From Chloroflexota bacterium (GTDB taxonomy: Bacteria > Chloroflexota > Anaerolineae > UBA7937 > B3-Chlor): a DNA stretch of 59,771 nt. The position numbers and the translations under genes are program-made. The stretch lies in contig JAUWLF010000014.1 of NCBI GenBank assembly GCA_030613785.1, forward strand, positions 1 through 59,771. Direction: 5' to 3'. The number at the start of each line of letters is the position of its first letter. Within the stretch, counting starts at the first letter, position 1. The notes beneath the pieces are model-generated. The model did no database searches and was not told the origin of the DNA. It worked only from the letters and a program-made list of their open reading frames with translations. Of this stretch, positions 42,722 to 51,307 are shown in pieces.

Positions 42722-43249
42722 ATGAGCACCGCCGTCTTTCCTGGCACATTTGACCCCATCACCAACGGGCACATTGACATCGCCCAAAGGGCCGCTGCCC
42801 TCTTCGATCACTTGGTGGTCGCCGTCTACGCCCATCCCATCAAGACACTGCTATTCACACCTGATGAACGGCTGAAGCTCGCTCAAGAGGTCTTCAAAGA
42901 TTGGCCCAACGTCACCGTGGAGACCTACGATGGGCTAACAGTGGACATGGCGCGCAAGAAAGGGGCCAAGGCGATAATACGAGGTTTGAGGGTGGTGGGG
43001 GACTTCGAGTTCGAGTTCCAGATGGCATTGATGAACCGAACACTGGCACCAGAGGTGGAGTCAGTCTGTCTGCTGACAACCAAGGAGTACTACTTTCTTA
43101 GCTCCAGCATCGTAAAAGAGGTGGCGAAGCTGAACGGTAACATCAGCGAGTTGGTGCCGCCTCACGTTGTCACCGCGCTGGACGAGAAGATCAGAGAGCT
43201 TGGCGAAGAGGCTGAGGATCGGATCAAGATCATCACTATGCGAGACTGA
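42722..43249 (+). CDS. coaD: Phosphopantetheine adenylyltransferase
   Basis: CoaD makes dephospho-CoA from 4'-phosphopantetheine and ATP, the penultimate step of CoA synthesis. The 175-residue protein has FPGTFDPITNGHIDI with the nucleotidyltransferase TxGH motif at residues 14-17, AKAIIRGLRVVGDFEFEFQM and the ISS-like SSSIVKEVA motif. It is a little longer than the usual 160 residues because of the C-terminal tail EDRIKIITMRD. Confidence 0.96.
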   Translation: MSTAVFPGTFDPITNGHIDIAQRAAALFDHLVVAVYAHPIKTLLFTPDERLKLAQEVFKDWPNVTVETYDGLTVDMARKKGAKAIIRGLRVVGDFEFEFQMALMNRTLAPEVESVCLLTTKEYYFLSSSIVKEVAKLNGNISELVPPHVVTALDEKIRELGEEAEDRIKIITMRD

Positions 43250-43325
43250 CAAGGCAGCTAGACATAGCTAGCTTTCGAAGGCAGGTTTTTCACCAGTCTG
43301 TGGCTCAGACGGGCAGGATGAGGGG

Positions 43326-43871
43326 GTGGTCAAGATAGATATCTCATTCCTGATAGACCGACTGGAAACCCTTATGAATACGAGCAGGCGAGTTCCGCTA
43401 ACGTCCGGTGCCATGGTGAATCGGAACGAGTGCCTGGAGATCATTGACCAGATGCGCATCACCATCCCCCAGCAGATAGAGCAGGCCAGGCGCATAGAGG
43501 AGGATGTTGACAGAGTGCTGGCTTTGGCGCACGAAGAGGCCAAGAGAGTGGTCGATCAAGCGCATGTGGAAGCAGAACGAGTGCTCGATGAACGCGGTCT
43601 CTTGGAGGAGGCTGAGAAGCGGTCGGCGAGCATGTTTGATGAGGGTCTTCGCCAAGCGGAGGAGACGATCAGGGGTGCCGACGAGTACGCCATCAGCGTA
43701 CTGGGAGATTTGGAAGACCAGCTGATCGCCGTTCAAACGACTATCAGAAACGGCCTTGACATGCTTCAGCAGGAATCAAGGAGAAGAAGCGAGTCTATGG
43801 AATCAGAGCGCGAGCGCTTGGCCGACGGAGCTGGTGTCCAAGGCTCGTCGGAGGAATCCCCGAGCCTCTGA
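43326..43871 (+). CDS. Coiled-coil protein of unknown function
   Basis: The 181-residue protein starts with GTG after AGGATGAGG. Residues about 45-160 form a long, charged, Ala/Glu-rich helical region (EEDVDRVLALAHEEAKRVVD to LLQQES-like heptads) resembling ATP synthase subunit b or DivIVA-type coiled coils. There is no membrane helix and no catalytic motif. The gene lies between coaD and the DUF177 gene. A structural or cell-division role is possible but not shown. Confidence 0.75.
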   Translation: MVKIDISFLIDRLETLMNTSRRVPLTSGAMVNRNECLEIIDQMRITIPQQIEQARRIEEDVDRVLALAHEEAKRVVDQAHVEAERVLDERGLLEEAEKRSASMFDEGLRQAEETIRGADEYAISVLGDLEDQLIAVQTTIRNGLDMLQQESRRRSESMESERERLADGAGVQGSSEESPSL

Positions 43872-43906
43872 CTCAGGGCCCGCGTCCTGCGAGCACGAGG
43901 ATCAAC

Positions 43907-44446
43907 ATGCGAGATAGGAATCCCAGGTTGAACATCAACGTCGCTCAACTCCTCAAGGAACCGACCGGCGCCGTGCGATGGCATGACCTGTCGGAGGAGA
44001 TCAGAGGGATAGACCATGAATTGAGGATTCTGGCCCCTCTGACAGGCACTGTAAAGATGATTCGAACCGCAGACGGCATATTCATCACCGGTAGGTTGCA
44101 CACGGTCTTGCAACTAGAGTGCAGTCGCTGTCTAGAACCTCTCGTCGAACCCCTTCACTTGGAGATAGAGGCAGAGTTTCACCCCAGCGTGAACATACAG
44201 ACCGGAGCGAAACTACCGTTGGTGGAGCCCGCCGACAGAGCCACGACCATTGACGCACAGCATATCCTGGACCTGATGGAGATAGTCCGGCAGGCAATCT
44301 TCCTGGCCTCGCCCATGCATCCCTTGTGCAGAGAAGATTGTGCTGGCCTGTGTCCCCAGTGTGGTCAATATCTGAATGAGGGACAGTGCAACTGTGTGGC
44401 CGATGTGGTGGACCCGCGGCTGGAGACCTTGAAGCAACTGCTATGA
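43907..44446 (+). CDS. DUF177 (YceD-like) protein
   Basis: The 179-residue protein matches DUF177/YceD: an N-terminal NINVAQLLKEPTGAVRW, the conserved LQLECSRCLEP near residue 70 and a C-terminal cysteine cluster CREDCAGLCPQCG near residue 147 that probably binds zinc. YceD is linked to 23S rRNA accumulation and almost always precedes rpmF, as it does here, 60 bases upstream. A ribosome-assembly role is the best inference. Confidence 0.9.
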   Translation: MRDRNPRLNINVAQLLKEPTGAVRWHDLSEEIRGIDHELRILAPLTGTVKMIRTADGIFITGRLHTVLQLECSRCLEPLVEPLHLEIEAEFHPSVNIQTGAKLPLVEPADRATTIDAQHILDLMEIVRQAIFLASPMHPLCREDCAGLCPQCGQYLNEGQCNCVADVVDPRLETLKQLL

Positions 44447-44506
44447 GCCTGAACTTGCAGCCTAGAGCAGTAGTCGGAACGAAGCGAAAGGATTAGTGCA
44501 TATACT

Positions 44507-44698
44507 ATGGGTGCTGTACCGAAGACGAGAATCTCGAAAGCCCGGCGGGGCAACCGTCGTGCTCATCAGGCCTTGAGGCCATCTCATCTGGTGCTTTGTC
44601 CTCAGTGCCATGAGCCTCGGCTCCCTCATCACATGTGTCCGCTCTGTGGACACTACAAGGGTGTCGAAGTCATCAGGCCAAGAGCGAAAGGGGAGTGA
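44507..44698 (+). CDS. rpmF: 50S ribosomal protein L32
   Basis: The 63-residue protein reads MGAVPKTRISKARRGNRRAH, the L32 N-terminus, followed by a zinc ribbon with CPQC and CPLC at about residues 31 and 44. It is a structural protein of the large ribosomal subunit. It lies between DUF177 and fabD, the conserved bacterial order yceD-rpmF-fatty-acid genes; plsX and fabH are absent here. Confidence 0.96.
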   Translation: MGAVPKTRISKARRGNRRAHQALRPSHLVLCPQCHEPRLPHHMCPLCGHYKGVEVIRPRAKGE

Positions 44699-44808
44699 GG
44701 CCACCCCTCGCCTGCGTGACCGCTCTTGTGGCATGCCCGGTGCGCCCGGTCCGATCTCGGGGACGATAGCATGCTTTGCAGCCAGGTAGAGGGAGCTGGA
44801 TAACATCT

Positions 44809-45759
44809 ATGTCTAGCAAGTTGGCCTTGATCTTCCCCGGCCAAGGCTCTCAATACCTGGGCATGGGCCGTGACCTCTATGAGCGCTACCCTCGGGCGAA
44901 ATCCCTGTTCGACCAAGCTGATCGGATCCTGGGAATCGAGCTGTCGCTGCTATGCTTCGAGGGTCCGGAGCAAGAGCTACACGACACCATCAACACGCAG
45001 CCCGCCATTCTAACCACGAGCCTGGCCGCGCTCCAGTCGCTCAAATCAGTGCACGACTTGGGAGAGATAACCTTTGCGGCTGGACACAGCCTGGGGGAAT
45101 ACACTGCCCTCGTTGCCGCCGGCCGCCTCTCTTTCCCCGATGCGCTCCGCTTGGTCCGAGAACGTGGTCGCCTGATGAAGGAAGCAGGAAAGCGGCGTCC
45201 TGGGGGGATGGCCGCTGTCTTGGGTTTGGCAGCGAAGTTAGTGAACGAAGCCTGTCAGCAAGCCTCCGAGGAGACCCAGACGATCATTCAGGTCGCCAAT
45301 TACAACTCGCCAAGCCAAATCGTGATCTCGGGCGAGCATCGGGGGTTGGAAAGAGCGATGGAGCTCGTCCGCGACATCGGCGCTCGCCGAGTGGTTCGTC
45401 TTGCAGTCAGCATCTCCAGCCACTGTCCGCTGATGGAGTCGGCAGCGCACGGACTTCGCCGAAGCCTCGCGAATGTAGTTGTAGGAGAAGGCAGCGTATC
45501 AGTGATCGGCAATGTGACTGCCAAGCCCCTGCGAACGGCTCAAGGTGTTCGAGCAGAGATTCTCAAACAGCTCGTCTCTCCGGTCCAGTGGGCGGATTCC
45601 GTGCGCTACATGCTCGATCACGGAGTGACAGCCTTCGCGGAGATAGGACCCAAGGACGTGCTGGCAAGACTCATTAGGCGCATTGACCGCGCGGCAGGGA
45701 CGACCAGCGTGGGCGATGTGGCGGGGATAGAGGCATGGCACGAAGGAGCTAGCACATGA
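44809..45759 (+). CDS. fabD: Malonyl-CoA:acyl carrier protein transacylase
   Basis: FabD loads malonyl units on acyl carrier protein. The 316-residue protein starts MSSKLALIFPGQGSQYLGMG and has the serine nucleophile in AGHSLGEYTALVAAG near residue 92, the conserved arginine in RLVRERGRLM and the active-site histidine in SISSHCPLMESA near 203. I chose ATG 44809, which gives the normal N-terminus; the longer frame begins with TTG at 44776. Its stop overlaps the fabG start (ATGA). Confidence 0.95.
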   Translation: MSSKLALIFPGQGSQYLGMGRDLYERYPRAKSLFDQADRILGIELSLLCFEGPEQELHDTINTQPAILTTSLAALQSLKSVHDLGEITFAAGHSLGEYTALVAAGRLSFPDALRLVRERGRLMKEAGKRRPGGMAAVLGLAAKLVNEACQQASEETQTIIQVANYNSPSQIVISGEHRGLERAMELVRDIGARRVVRLAVSISSHCPLMESAAHGLRRSLANVVVGEGSVSVIGNVTAKPLRTAQGVRAEILKQLVSPVQWADSVRYMLDHGVTAFAEIGPKDVLARLIRRIDRAAGTTSVGDVAGIEAWHEGAST

Positions 45760-46511
45760 TAGACCTGACTGGCAGAGTTGCTGTTGTCACCGGAAGCTCA
45801 CGGGGGATAGGACGTGCCGTCGCCCTCAAGCTGGCTGGCGTGGGAGCCAAGGTGGTGGTGAACTACTACCACAGCGAAGATGCAGCAGATGGGGTAGTGA
45901 AGAAGATCAGAACTGAGGGCGGCGAAGCAATAGCCGTCCACGCAGATGTTAAGGAGGCGGACCAGGCCAAAGAACTCATCGACTCAGCTTTGGACGCTTA
46001 TGCCCGCCTGGACATTCTGGTGAACAATGTGGGAATCACGCGCGACACCCTGCTCATGCGCATGAAGGAGGACGACTGGGACATCGTCATAGACACAAAT
46101 CTGAAGGGAACCTTCAACTGTACCAAAGTCGCGCAGCGTCCCATGATCAGGCAGCGATATGGCCGTATCATCAACATCACCTCGGTCTCAGGCATCGCAG
46201 GCCAGGCAGGACAGGCCAACTACTCGGCCTCCAAAGCAGGCATCATCGGCTTCACCAAAGCGGTGGCCAGAGAACTGGGTGTGCGCAACATCACTGTCAA
46301 TGCCGTAGCCCCTGGATACGTCCCCACTGATCAGACCGCCGATCTGCCTCAAGACCTCATTGATCACATACTGGAGTTGACACCTCTGAAGAGACCTGGG
46401 ACAGCGGAAGAGATAGCCAACGCTGTGGCCTTCCTGGCCTCCGAAGAGGCGAGCTATGTTAGCGGGCAGGTCCTGGCCGTTGACGGTGGGATGATGGCTA
46501 TGATGTTATGA
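45756..46511 (+). CDS. fabG: 3-oxoacyl-[acyl-carrier-protein] reductase
   Basis: FabG reduces 3-ketoacyl-ACP with NADPH in fatty-acid elongation. The 251-residue short-chain dehydrogenase has VVTGSSRGIGRAVALKL (cofactor loop), LVNNVGITRDTLLMRMKEDD and the catalytic S-Y-K residues in NITSVSGIAG and QANYSASKAG. The C-terminal GQVLAVDGGMMAM is typical of FabG. It is translationally coupled to fabD by the ATGA overlap. Confidence 0.95.
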   Translation: MIDLTGRVAVVTGSSRGIGRAVALKLAGVGAKVVVNYYHSEDAADGVVKKIRTEGGEAIAVHADVKEADQAKELIDSALDAYARLDILVNNVGITRDTLLMRMKEDDWDIVIDTNLKGTFNCTKVAQRPMIRQRYGRIINITSVSGIAGQAGQANYSASKAGIIGFTKAVARELGVRNITVNAVAPGYVPTDQTADLPQDLIDHILELTPLKRPGTAEEIANAVAFLASEEASYVSGQVLAVDGGMMAMML

Positions 46512-46527
46512 GCACAGGAGTCCGAAC

Positions 46528-46899
46528 ATGGAGGAGAAGCCAGGCAAAGTCATTATCGCCCCGCAAGTTCTGCTCACCATTGCCCGGTTGACCGCTCTTG
46601 GCACACCGGGAGTAGCGTCTCTGAGCCACAGCCTTGCAGGCAACGTTAGCCGCTTCCTGCGGCGACAGCGCTTGGATGAAGGCATCAGGCTAAGGATCGA
46701 GGATGATGTGGTGTACGTGGATCTGTACATCATCGTTGAACCCAACGTGAATCTACTGGGACTCGGTCGCCAGGTCCAGCGTGAGACCGCCCGCGCCATT
46801 GACGAGATGCTGGGTATGCATGTGGGGGAGGTCAACGTCCATATCGAGGATGTGGTGCTCCCTTCCTTGGACAACCTGTCAGAGGAGGAGATTGGATAG
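46528..46899 (+). CDS. Asp23/Gls24 family protein (second paralogue)
   Basis: The 123-residue protein reads GKVIIAPQVLLTIARLTALG, then LRIEDDVVYVDLYIIVEPNV and HVGEVNVHIEDV, matching Asp23 and the YqhY branch found beside nusB in Firmicutes. YqhY has been linked to control of malonyl-CoA synthesis. It overlaps the GTG start of nusB by one base. The paralogue at 37223 shares the VGEVNVH or VAEVNVH end. Confidence 0.88.
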   Translation: MEEKPGKVIIAPQVLLTIARLTALGTPGVASLSHSLAGNVSRFLRRQRLDEGIRLRIEDDVVYVDLYIIVEPNVNLLGLGRQVQRETARAIDEMLGMHVGEVNVHIEDVVLPSLDNLSEEEIG

Positions 46900-47330
46900 T
46901 GAAAGCCCGGCGCCGTGCCAGAGCTACGGCGCTGCAAGCCCTCTACGAAGTCGATCTGGCGGCTCATGACCCTTCCGTAGTACTACGGCAACGCCTAGTA
47001 GACTGTGATCTGGGGGAGAACAGCGCCGAATTCGTACGGCACCTGGTTCAAGGAGTCCTGGCCAACCTGCCACAGCTCGATCCCATCATAGAGGAAATAG
47101 CGCCTGAGTGGCCCATTAGTCAGATGTCACCCGTTGACAAGAATATCTTGCGCATCGCCATTTTCGAGATGACCCTTGACCCCGATATTCCCATCAAGGT
47201 GGCCATCAACGAAGCAGTGGAACTGGCTAAGCTCTTCGGCAGTGACAGTTCGCGGCGGTTCGTCAACGGTGCTCTTGGCACCCTCGCCGGTCAGCGAACA
47301 CTCAAGGAGCGGCATAGCGAGAGCAAATGA
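46899..47330 (+). CDS. nusB: Transcription antitermination factor NusB
   Basis: NusB binds boxA RNA with NusE and promotes rRNA antitermination. The 143-residue protein has the family pattern: RRRARATALQALYEVDL at the N-terminus, FVRHLVQGVL, PISQMSPVDKNILRIAIFEM and IKVAINEAVELAKLFGSDSS. The GTG start shares its first base with the upstream stop codon, and its stop overlaps the tatA start. The length is normal. Confidence 0.95.
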   Translation: MKARRRARATALQALYEVDLAAHDPSVVLRQRLVDCDLGENSAEFVRHLVQGVLANLPQLDPIIEEIAPEWPISQMSPVDKNILRIAIFEMTLDPDIPIKVAINEAVELAKLFGSDSSRRFVNGALGTLAGQRTLKERHSESK

Positions 47331-47617
47331 ACTTCGCAGGAATAGGTCCGGCTGAGATACTGCTCGTCTTGATCGTCGCTCTCTTGGTGTTCGGACCGTC
47401 CAAACTCCCAGAGATAGCGAAGGATCTGGGCAAGACAATGGGCAAGGCGAGAAAGGCCCTGGAGGACATCCAGAAGGCAACTGATATCTCAGTCCTGGAA
47501 CCACCTACCTCACCCCAAAAAGAAGCCGAATTGCAGGCCTCCGCCCAACGTGTAGTAGGGCACACGGCCAAGAAAGATACCGACGGCGACGAGCAAGCCC
47601 CTAGTGATGATAAATAA
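47327..47617 (+). CDS. tatA: Sec-independent protein translocase subunit TatA
   Basis: The 96-residue protein has one N-terminal membrane helix (about residues 8-22), then FGPSKLPEIAKDLGKTMGKARKAL, the TatA hinge and amphipathic helix, and a charged tail. TatA oligomers form the pore-like element that exports folded proteins. It overlaps nusB by four bases (ATGA) and is followed by a TatC protein that carries a second TatA/B-like helix. Confidence 0.95.
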   Translation: MNFAGIGPAEILLVLIVALLVFGPSKLPEIAKDLGKTMGKARKALEDIQKATDISVLEPPTSPQKEAELQASAQRVVGHTAKKDTDGDEQAPSDDK

Positions 47618-47644
47618 GGAAGAGCAGACCGAGGTCAAAGCCGA

Positions 47645-48550
47645 GTGTCACAGATAGTCTGGATAGCCCTGCTCCTTTTCGTCGCTCTAATCGTCCTTGG
47701 ACCGGAGAAGCTTCCTGAGGGTGCGGAAGCTTTGTGGCTCACTCTCATGAACGTGCGAAGAACGCAACAGAATCTCGAGGCCCTGGATCTAGAGACTGCC
47801 AGGGCCAGTTGGCGTCGGGAGAAGAGCCCGATCTATGGGCTGATCCAATTCCTATACGCCGTTACGGTACATCTCAAGGAGCTGAGGCACCGGACGATCA
47901 AGGCAGGTTTGGCCCTGGTCGCGGCCACGGCAGTGAGCGTGCTGTTCACCAGTACAATCATGGAGCTTCTCATCCGGCCAGCGGGAGGCCTCAAGCCCAT
48001 CTTCCTAAAGCCCACGGAGCTGTTCTTCACCTATTTCAAGGTGGCCTTGGTGGGCGGGCTTTGTCTGGCCTTGCCCTACATCATATTCCAGGTCCTCGCC
48101 TTCATAGCCCCCGCGATGGAAAACCCAAAGGAGAAATCGCGATTCAGGATGCTGGTGTTCTTTGGTGCCATCCCCGGTACCCTCTTCTTTCTAGTCGGGA
48201 TGGCCTTTTGCTACTTGGTGATGCTCCCCTTTGCCCTGCGATATCTGAGCACTTTCGGTAGCGACATCGCAGATCCCGCATGGACCATAGCTGCATACAT
48301 CACCTTCGTGCTCACTTTCCTTGTCGGGGTGGGACTGGTCTTCGAAACTCCTCTCGTGATGTTCGTGGCCACGAAACTTGGGCTCATCAGTACGCGCCAG
48401 TACCTATCCTACTGGAGGCATGCCGTGGTCCTGATATTCGTGGTGGCCGCAGTGGTCACACCCACCCCCGACCCTTTGAACATGGCATTGGTGGCAGCAC
48501 CGCTGCTATTGCTATACGGCCTGGGCATCGTGCTGTCGAGGTTCGCATGA
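47645..48550 (+). CDS. tatC: TatC with an N-terminal TatA/B-like helix (fusion)
   Basis: The 301-residue protein opens with a TatA/TatB-like unit, IVWIALLLFVALIVLGPEKL followed by PEGAEALWLTL at residues 4-35. A short amphipathic linker leads into a TatC domain from about residue 75 with six helices, KELRHRTIKAG, FFTYFKVALVGGLCLALPYI, APAMENPKEK and VVTPTPDPLNMAL. TatC recognises twin-arginine signals together with TatB. No separate tatB gene is seen, so the N-terminal unit may act as a built-in TatB. The start is GTG at 47645 with GAGGT nine bases upstream. Confidence 0.9.
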   Translation: MSQIVWIALLLFVALIVLGPEKLPEGAEALWLTLMNVRRTQQNLEALDLETARASWRREKSPIYGLIQFLYAVTVHLKELRHRTIKAGLALVAATAVSVLFTSTIMELLIRPAGGLKPIFLKPTELFFTYFKVALVGGLCLALPYIIFQVLAFIAPAMENPKEKSRFRMLVFFGAIPGTLFFLVGMAFCYLVMLPFALRYLSTFGSDIADPAWTIAAYITFVLTFLVGVGLVFETPLVMFVATKLGLISTRQYLSYWRHAVVLIFVVAAVVTPTPDPLNMALVAAPLLLLYGLGIVLSRFA

Positions 48551-48618
48551 GGAGAGGTCCGGTCGGACACGGATAATGATCAGATACATTTCGCCCCAGA
48601 CACCAACGAGGGTGGATA

Positions 48619-49935
48619 ATGCCTCAGAATAGAGTAATCATCATGGGAGCAGCAGGTCGCGACTTCCACAACTTCAACGTCTGTTTCCGCGACAACCGTG
48701 CCTACGAGGTTGTCGCTTTCACTGCTACCCAGATCCTTGACATCGCACACAGAATCTATCCTCCGCAGCTAGCCGGCAAATCATATCCTGACGGCATCCC
48801 CATCTATCCGGAAGCAGACCTGACCAGGCTTGTGAAGGAACTGGATGTGAATCACGTTGTCTTCGCCTACAGCGATGTGTCTCACGGATATGTGATGCAC
48901 AAAGCGTCAGAGGTCATGGCCGCGGGAGCCGATTTCAGGCTGCTGGGGCCGCAGGCCACCATGCTGGAGCCCAAAGTCCCCGTCATTAGCGTCTGTGCCG
49001 TACGTACGGGGGCAGGCAAGAGTCAGACTACTCGCCGAGTCTTCGATCTCCTGCGAGAGATGGACAAGAGAGTGGTGGTAGTTCGCCACCCCATGCCCTA
49101 CGGCACGCTGGCCGATCAGATCTGCCAGCGTTTCTCTTCCTACGAGGACCTCAATCGCTACCACACCACAATCGAGGAGCGCGAGGAATACGAGCCCCAC
49201 ATTGCCAGAGGAGGCGTTGTGTACGCTGGAGTCGACTACGAGTTGATCCTCCAGTGCGCACAGGAGGAAGCAGAGATCATATTGTGGGACGGCGGGAATA
49301 ACGACCTTCCCTTCTACAAGCCCACGCTGCACATCGTCGTGGTGGATCCCCACCGACCTGGTCACGAACTAACTTACTACCCTGGAGAAACCAACCTGCG
49401 CATGGCTGATGTAGTAGTCATCAACAAGATAGACACTGCCGATTTCCAGGATGTCATTGCCGTCCGTCGCAATGTGCGTGCTGTCAACCCTCAAGCTGTG
49501 ACCATCGAAGCAGCCTCACCCATCTTTGTCGACGATCCGGATGAGATCCGGGGCAAACGTGTCCTCGTGGTAGAAGATGGCCCCACACTGACTCATGGGG
49601 AAATGAGTTATGGTGCAGGGATGGTGGCCGCCGAGAGGCTAGGTGCAGCGGAGATAGTCGACCCACGACCGTACGCTGTTGGTTCCATCGCTGATGCGTT
49701 CTCTAAATACGAGACCACCGGTCCAGTGCTACCGGCGATGGGCTACAATGAGGAACAGACTAGGGAATTGGAGCAGACCATAGACGCAACACCTTGCGAC
49801 GTGGTCATCGTTGCTACTCCCATCGATCTGAGTCAGGTGATAGCGATCAACAAGCCCTTCCAGAGGGTCCGGTACGAACTACAGGAGATCGGAGAGCCGA
49901 CGCTGGCTGACGTTCTACACGATAGATTCAAGTAA
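48619..49935 (+). CDS. Cyclic 2,3-diphosphoglycerate synthetase-like P-loop protein
   Basis: The 438-residue protein matches the cyclic 2,3-diphosphoglycerate synthetase family described in thermophilic methanogens. An N-terminal NAD-binding-like half (VIIMGAAGRDFHNFNVCFRD) is followed by a P-loop half with CAVRTGAGKSQTTRRVFDLL near residue 130, WDGGNNDLPF, VVINKIDTAD and GEMSYGAGMVAA. Bacterial homologues are common but their product is rarely verified, so the activity is uncertain. It stands as a separate gene 68 bases after tatC and about 155 bases before the thiolase-like genes. Confidence 0.8.
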   Translation: MPQNRVIIMGAAGRDFHNFNVCFRDNRAYEVVAFTATQILDIAHRIYPPQLAGKSYPDGIPIYPEADLTRLVKELDVNHVVFAYSDVSHGYVMHKASEVMAAGADFRLLGPQATMLEPKVPVISVCAVRTGAGKSQTTRRVFDLLREMDKRVVVVRHPMPYGTLADQICQRFSSYEDLNRYHTTIEEREEYEPHIARGGVVYAGVDYELILQCAQEEAEIILWDGGNNDLPFYKPTLHIVVVDPHRPGHELTYYPGETNLRMADVVVINKIDTADFQDVIAVRRNVRAVNPQAVTIEAASPIFVDDPDEIRGKRVLVVEDGPTLTHGEMSYGAGMVAAERLGAAEIVDPRPYAVGSIADAFSKYETTGPVLPAMGYNEEQTRELEQTIDATPCDVVIVATPIDLSQVIAINKPFQRVRYELQEIGEPTLADVLHDRFK

Positions 49936-50090
49936 CCATCAAACGCATCGCATGATTCACAACAGCACGTTTGAGGATCTCACTCTGACCATGATATCGG
50001 ACACTCTGGGCTCAGCCGTCACATGGAGAGCGACATCGCCCAGTTCAATGCAGGCATCAGGAGTAGAACCAGGTTGGGGAGGATCGTGAA

Positions 50091-51239
50091 ATGAGGGAGG
50101 TAGCCATCGTTGGTGTAGGGCATTCCGGCTTCCGATCCATAACGCCGGACATGTCGTACAAGGAACTCATGTACGAAGCGGCAGCCAAAGCCTACAAGGA
50201 TGCTGGCGTCGATCCACGGAGGGATGTGGAGAGCTTTGTGACCGTGGCCGAGGACTTCAACGAGGGGACAAGCATCTTCGACGAATATGTCCCTGATCAG
50301 ATCGGAGGCGTTCTCAAGCCCGTGCACACTATCCCGGGCGATGGTATCCACGGCCTGATCGCGGCGTACATGCAGGTGCTGACTGGCGCGATGGATGTCG
50401 TGATGGTCGAAGCCCACAGCAAGGCCTCCAATGTGCTCACCCTGACGGACGTCGTCGCCTACGCCATGGACCCCATCTACAACCGGCCATTGGGCGCCAA
50501 TCCTGTCTTCATTGCCGGCATGGAGATGAACCGGTACCTCCACCACACAGGAACCACCGAGGAACAGTGTGCTCAAGTGGTAGTCAAGAACAGAAGCAAC
50601 GGTTTCCTCAACCCTTCGGCAGCGTACGGTGCCAGTTTGCCTTTGGACGCAGTTCTGGCCTCTCAACCGGTCTCATATCCGTTGAAGAGGCTGGAGATCA
50701 GCTCCCACGCCGATGGAGCCATCGTGATGGTGCTCGCCTCCGGAGACGTGGCGGAGCAGCTGTCCTACCTACCCATCTGGATCAGGGGAGTCGGCTGGTG
50801 CAACGAGACCCCTTCACTGGAGACCAGGGACTGGGAAGGTGCAACCTACGCTCGCAAGGCGGCGGAGATGGCTTACCGCACGGGGGGCATACGGAACCCT
50901 CGTCTGGAGATCGACTTCGCGGAGGTAGATGACACGTTCGCCTACAAGGAACTGCAACACATGGAGGCATTGGGGCTTTGCCGCGACGGGGAGGCAGGCC
51001 TACTAGTTGAGGAAGGTGCCACCGAACTGGATGGTGATCTGCCAATCAACCCGTCTGGAGGAAGCCTGGGAGTGGGGCATCTCTTGGACGCCTCAGGGCT
51101 GGCGAGGGTCTTGGAGGTGGTCCTACAGCTAAGAGGAGAGGCTGGCGAGCGACAATTGGAGGATGCGGAGACTGGGCTGGCTTTCGGCTGGCGCAGCATC
51201 CCCACCACCAGTGGTGCGGCGGTGGTTCTCAGCGTCTAA
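50091..51239 (+). CDS. Thiolase-like protein 1, catalytic cysteine absent
   Basis: The 382-residue protein belongs to the SCP-x/nonspecific lipid-transfer branch of the thiolase superfamily: REVAIVGVGHSGFR at the N-terminus, FIAGMEMNRYLHHTG, KRLEISSHADGAIVMVLASG and NPSGGSLGVGHLLDASGL. The position of the thiolase nucleophile holds IPGDGIHG without cysteine, and the HDCF-type motif reads DDTF. The C-terminal GxGH histidine remains. It is followed by a second thiolase-like gene and two DUF35 genes. In other bacteria such pairs make aldolases or condensing complexes acting on CoA esters; the substrate is unknown. GGGGAGGA precedes the ATG. Confidence 0.85.
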   Translation: MREVAIVGVGHSGFRSITPDMSYKELMYEAAAKAYKDAGVDPRRDVESFVTVAEDFNEGTSIFDEYVPDQIGGVLKPVHTIPGDGIHGLIAAYMQVLTGAMDVVMVEAHSKASNVLTLTDVVAYAMDPIYNRPLGANPVFIAGMEMNRYLHHTGTTEEQCAQVVVKNRSNGFLNPSAAYGASLPLDAVLASQPVSYPLKRLEISSHADGAIVMVLASGDVAEQLSYLPIWIRGVGWCNETPSLETRDWEGATYARKAAEMAYRTGGIRNPRLEIDFAEVDDTFAYKELQHMEALGLCRDGEAGLLVEEGATELDGDLPINPSGGSLGVGHLLDASGLARVLEVVLQLRGEAGERQLEDAETGLAFGWRSIPTTSGAAVVLSV

Positions 51240-51307
51240 GGGAGCTGCAAGGTGTATCCCTGCTCGTGGCACAGATGTGCGGGGAGAGCTTGCAAGGGAG
51301 GCTAGCA

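Noticed and set aside
50091-51239. Calling this gene a true acetyl-CoA acetyltransferase
   Set aside because: The catalytic cysteine is missing, so ordinary thiolase activity is unlikely despite the overall family match.
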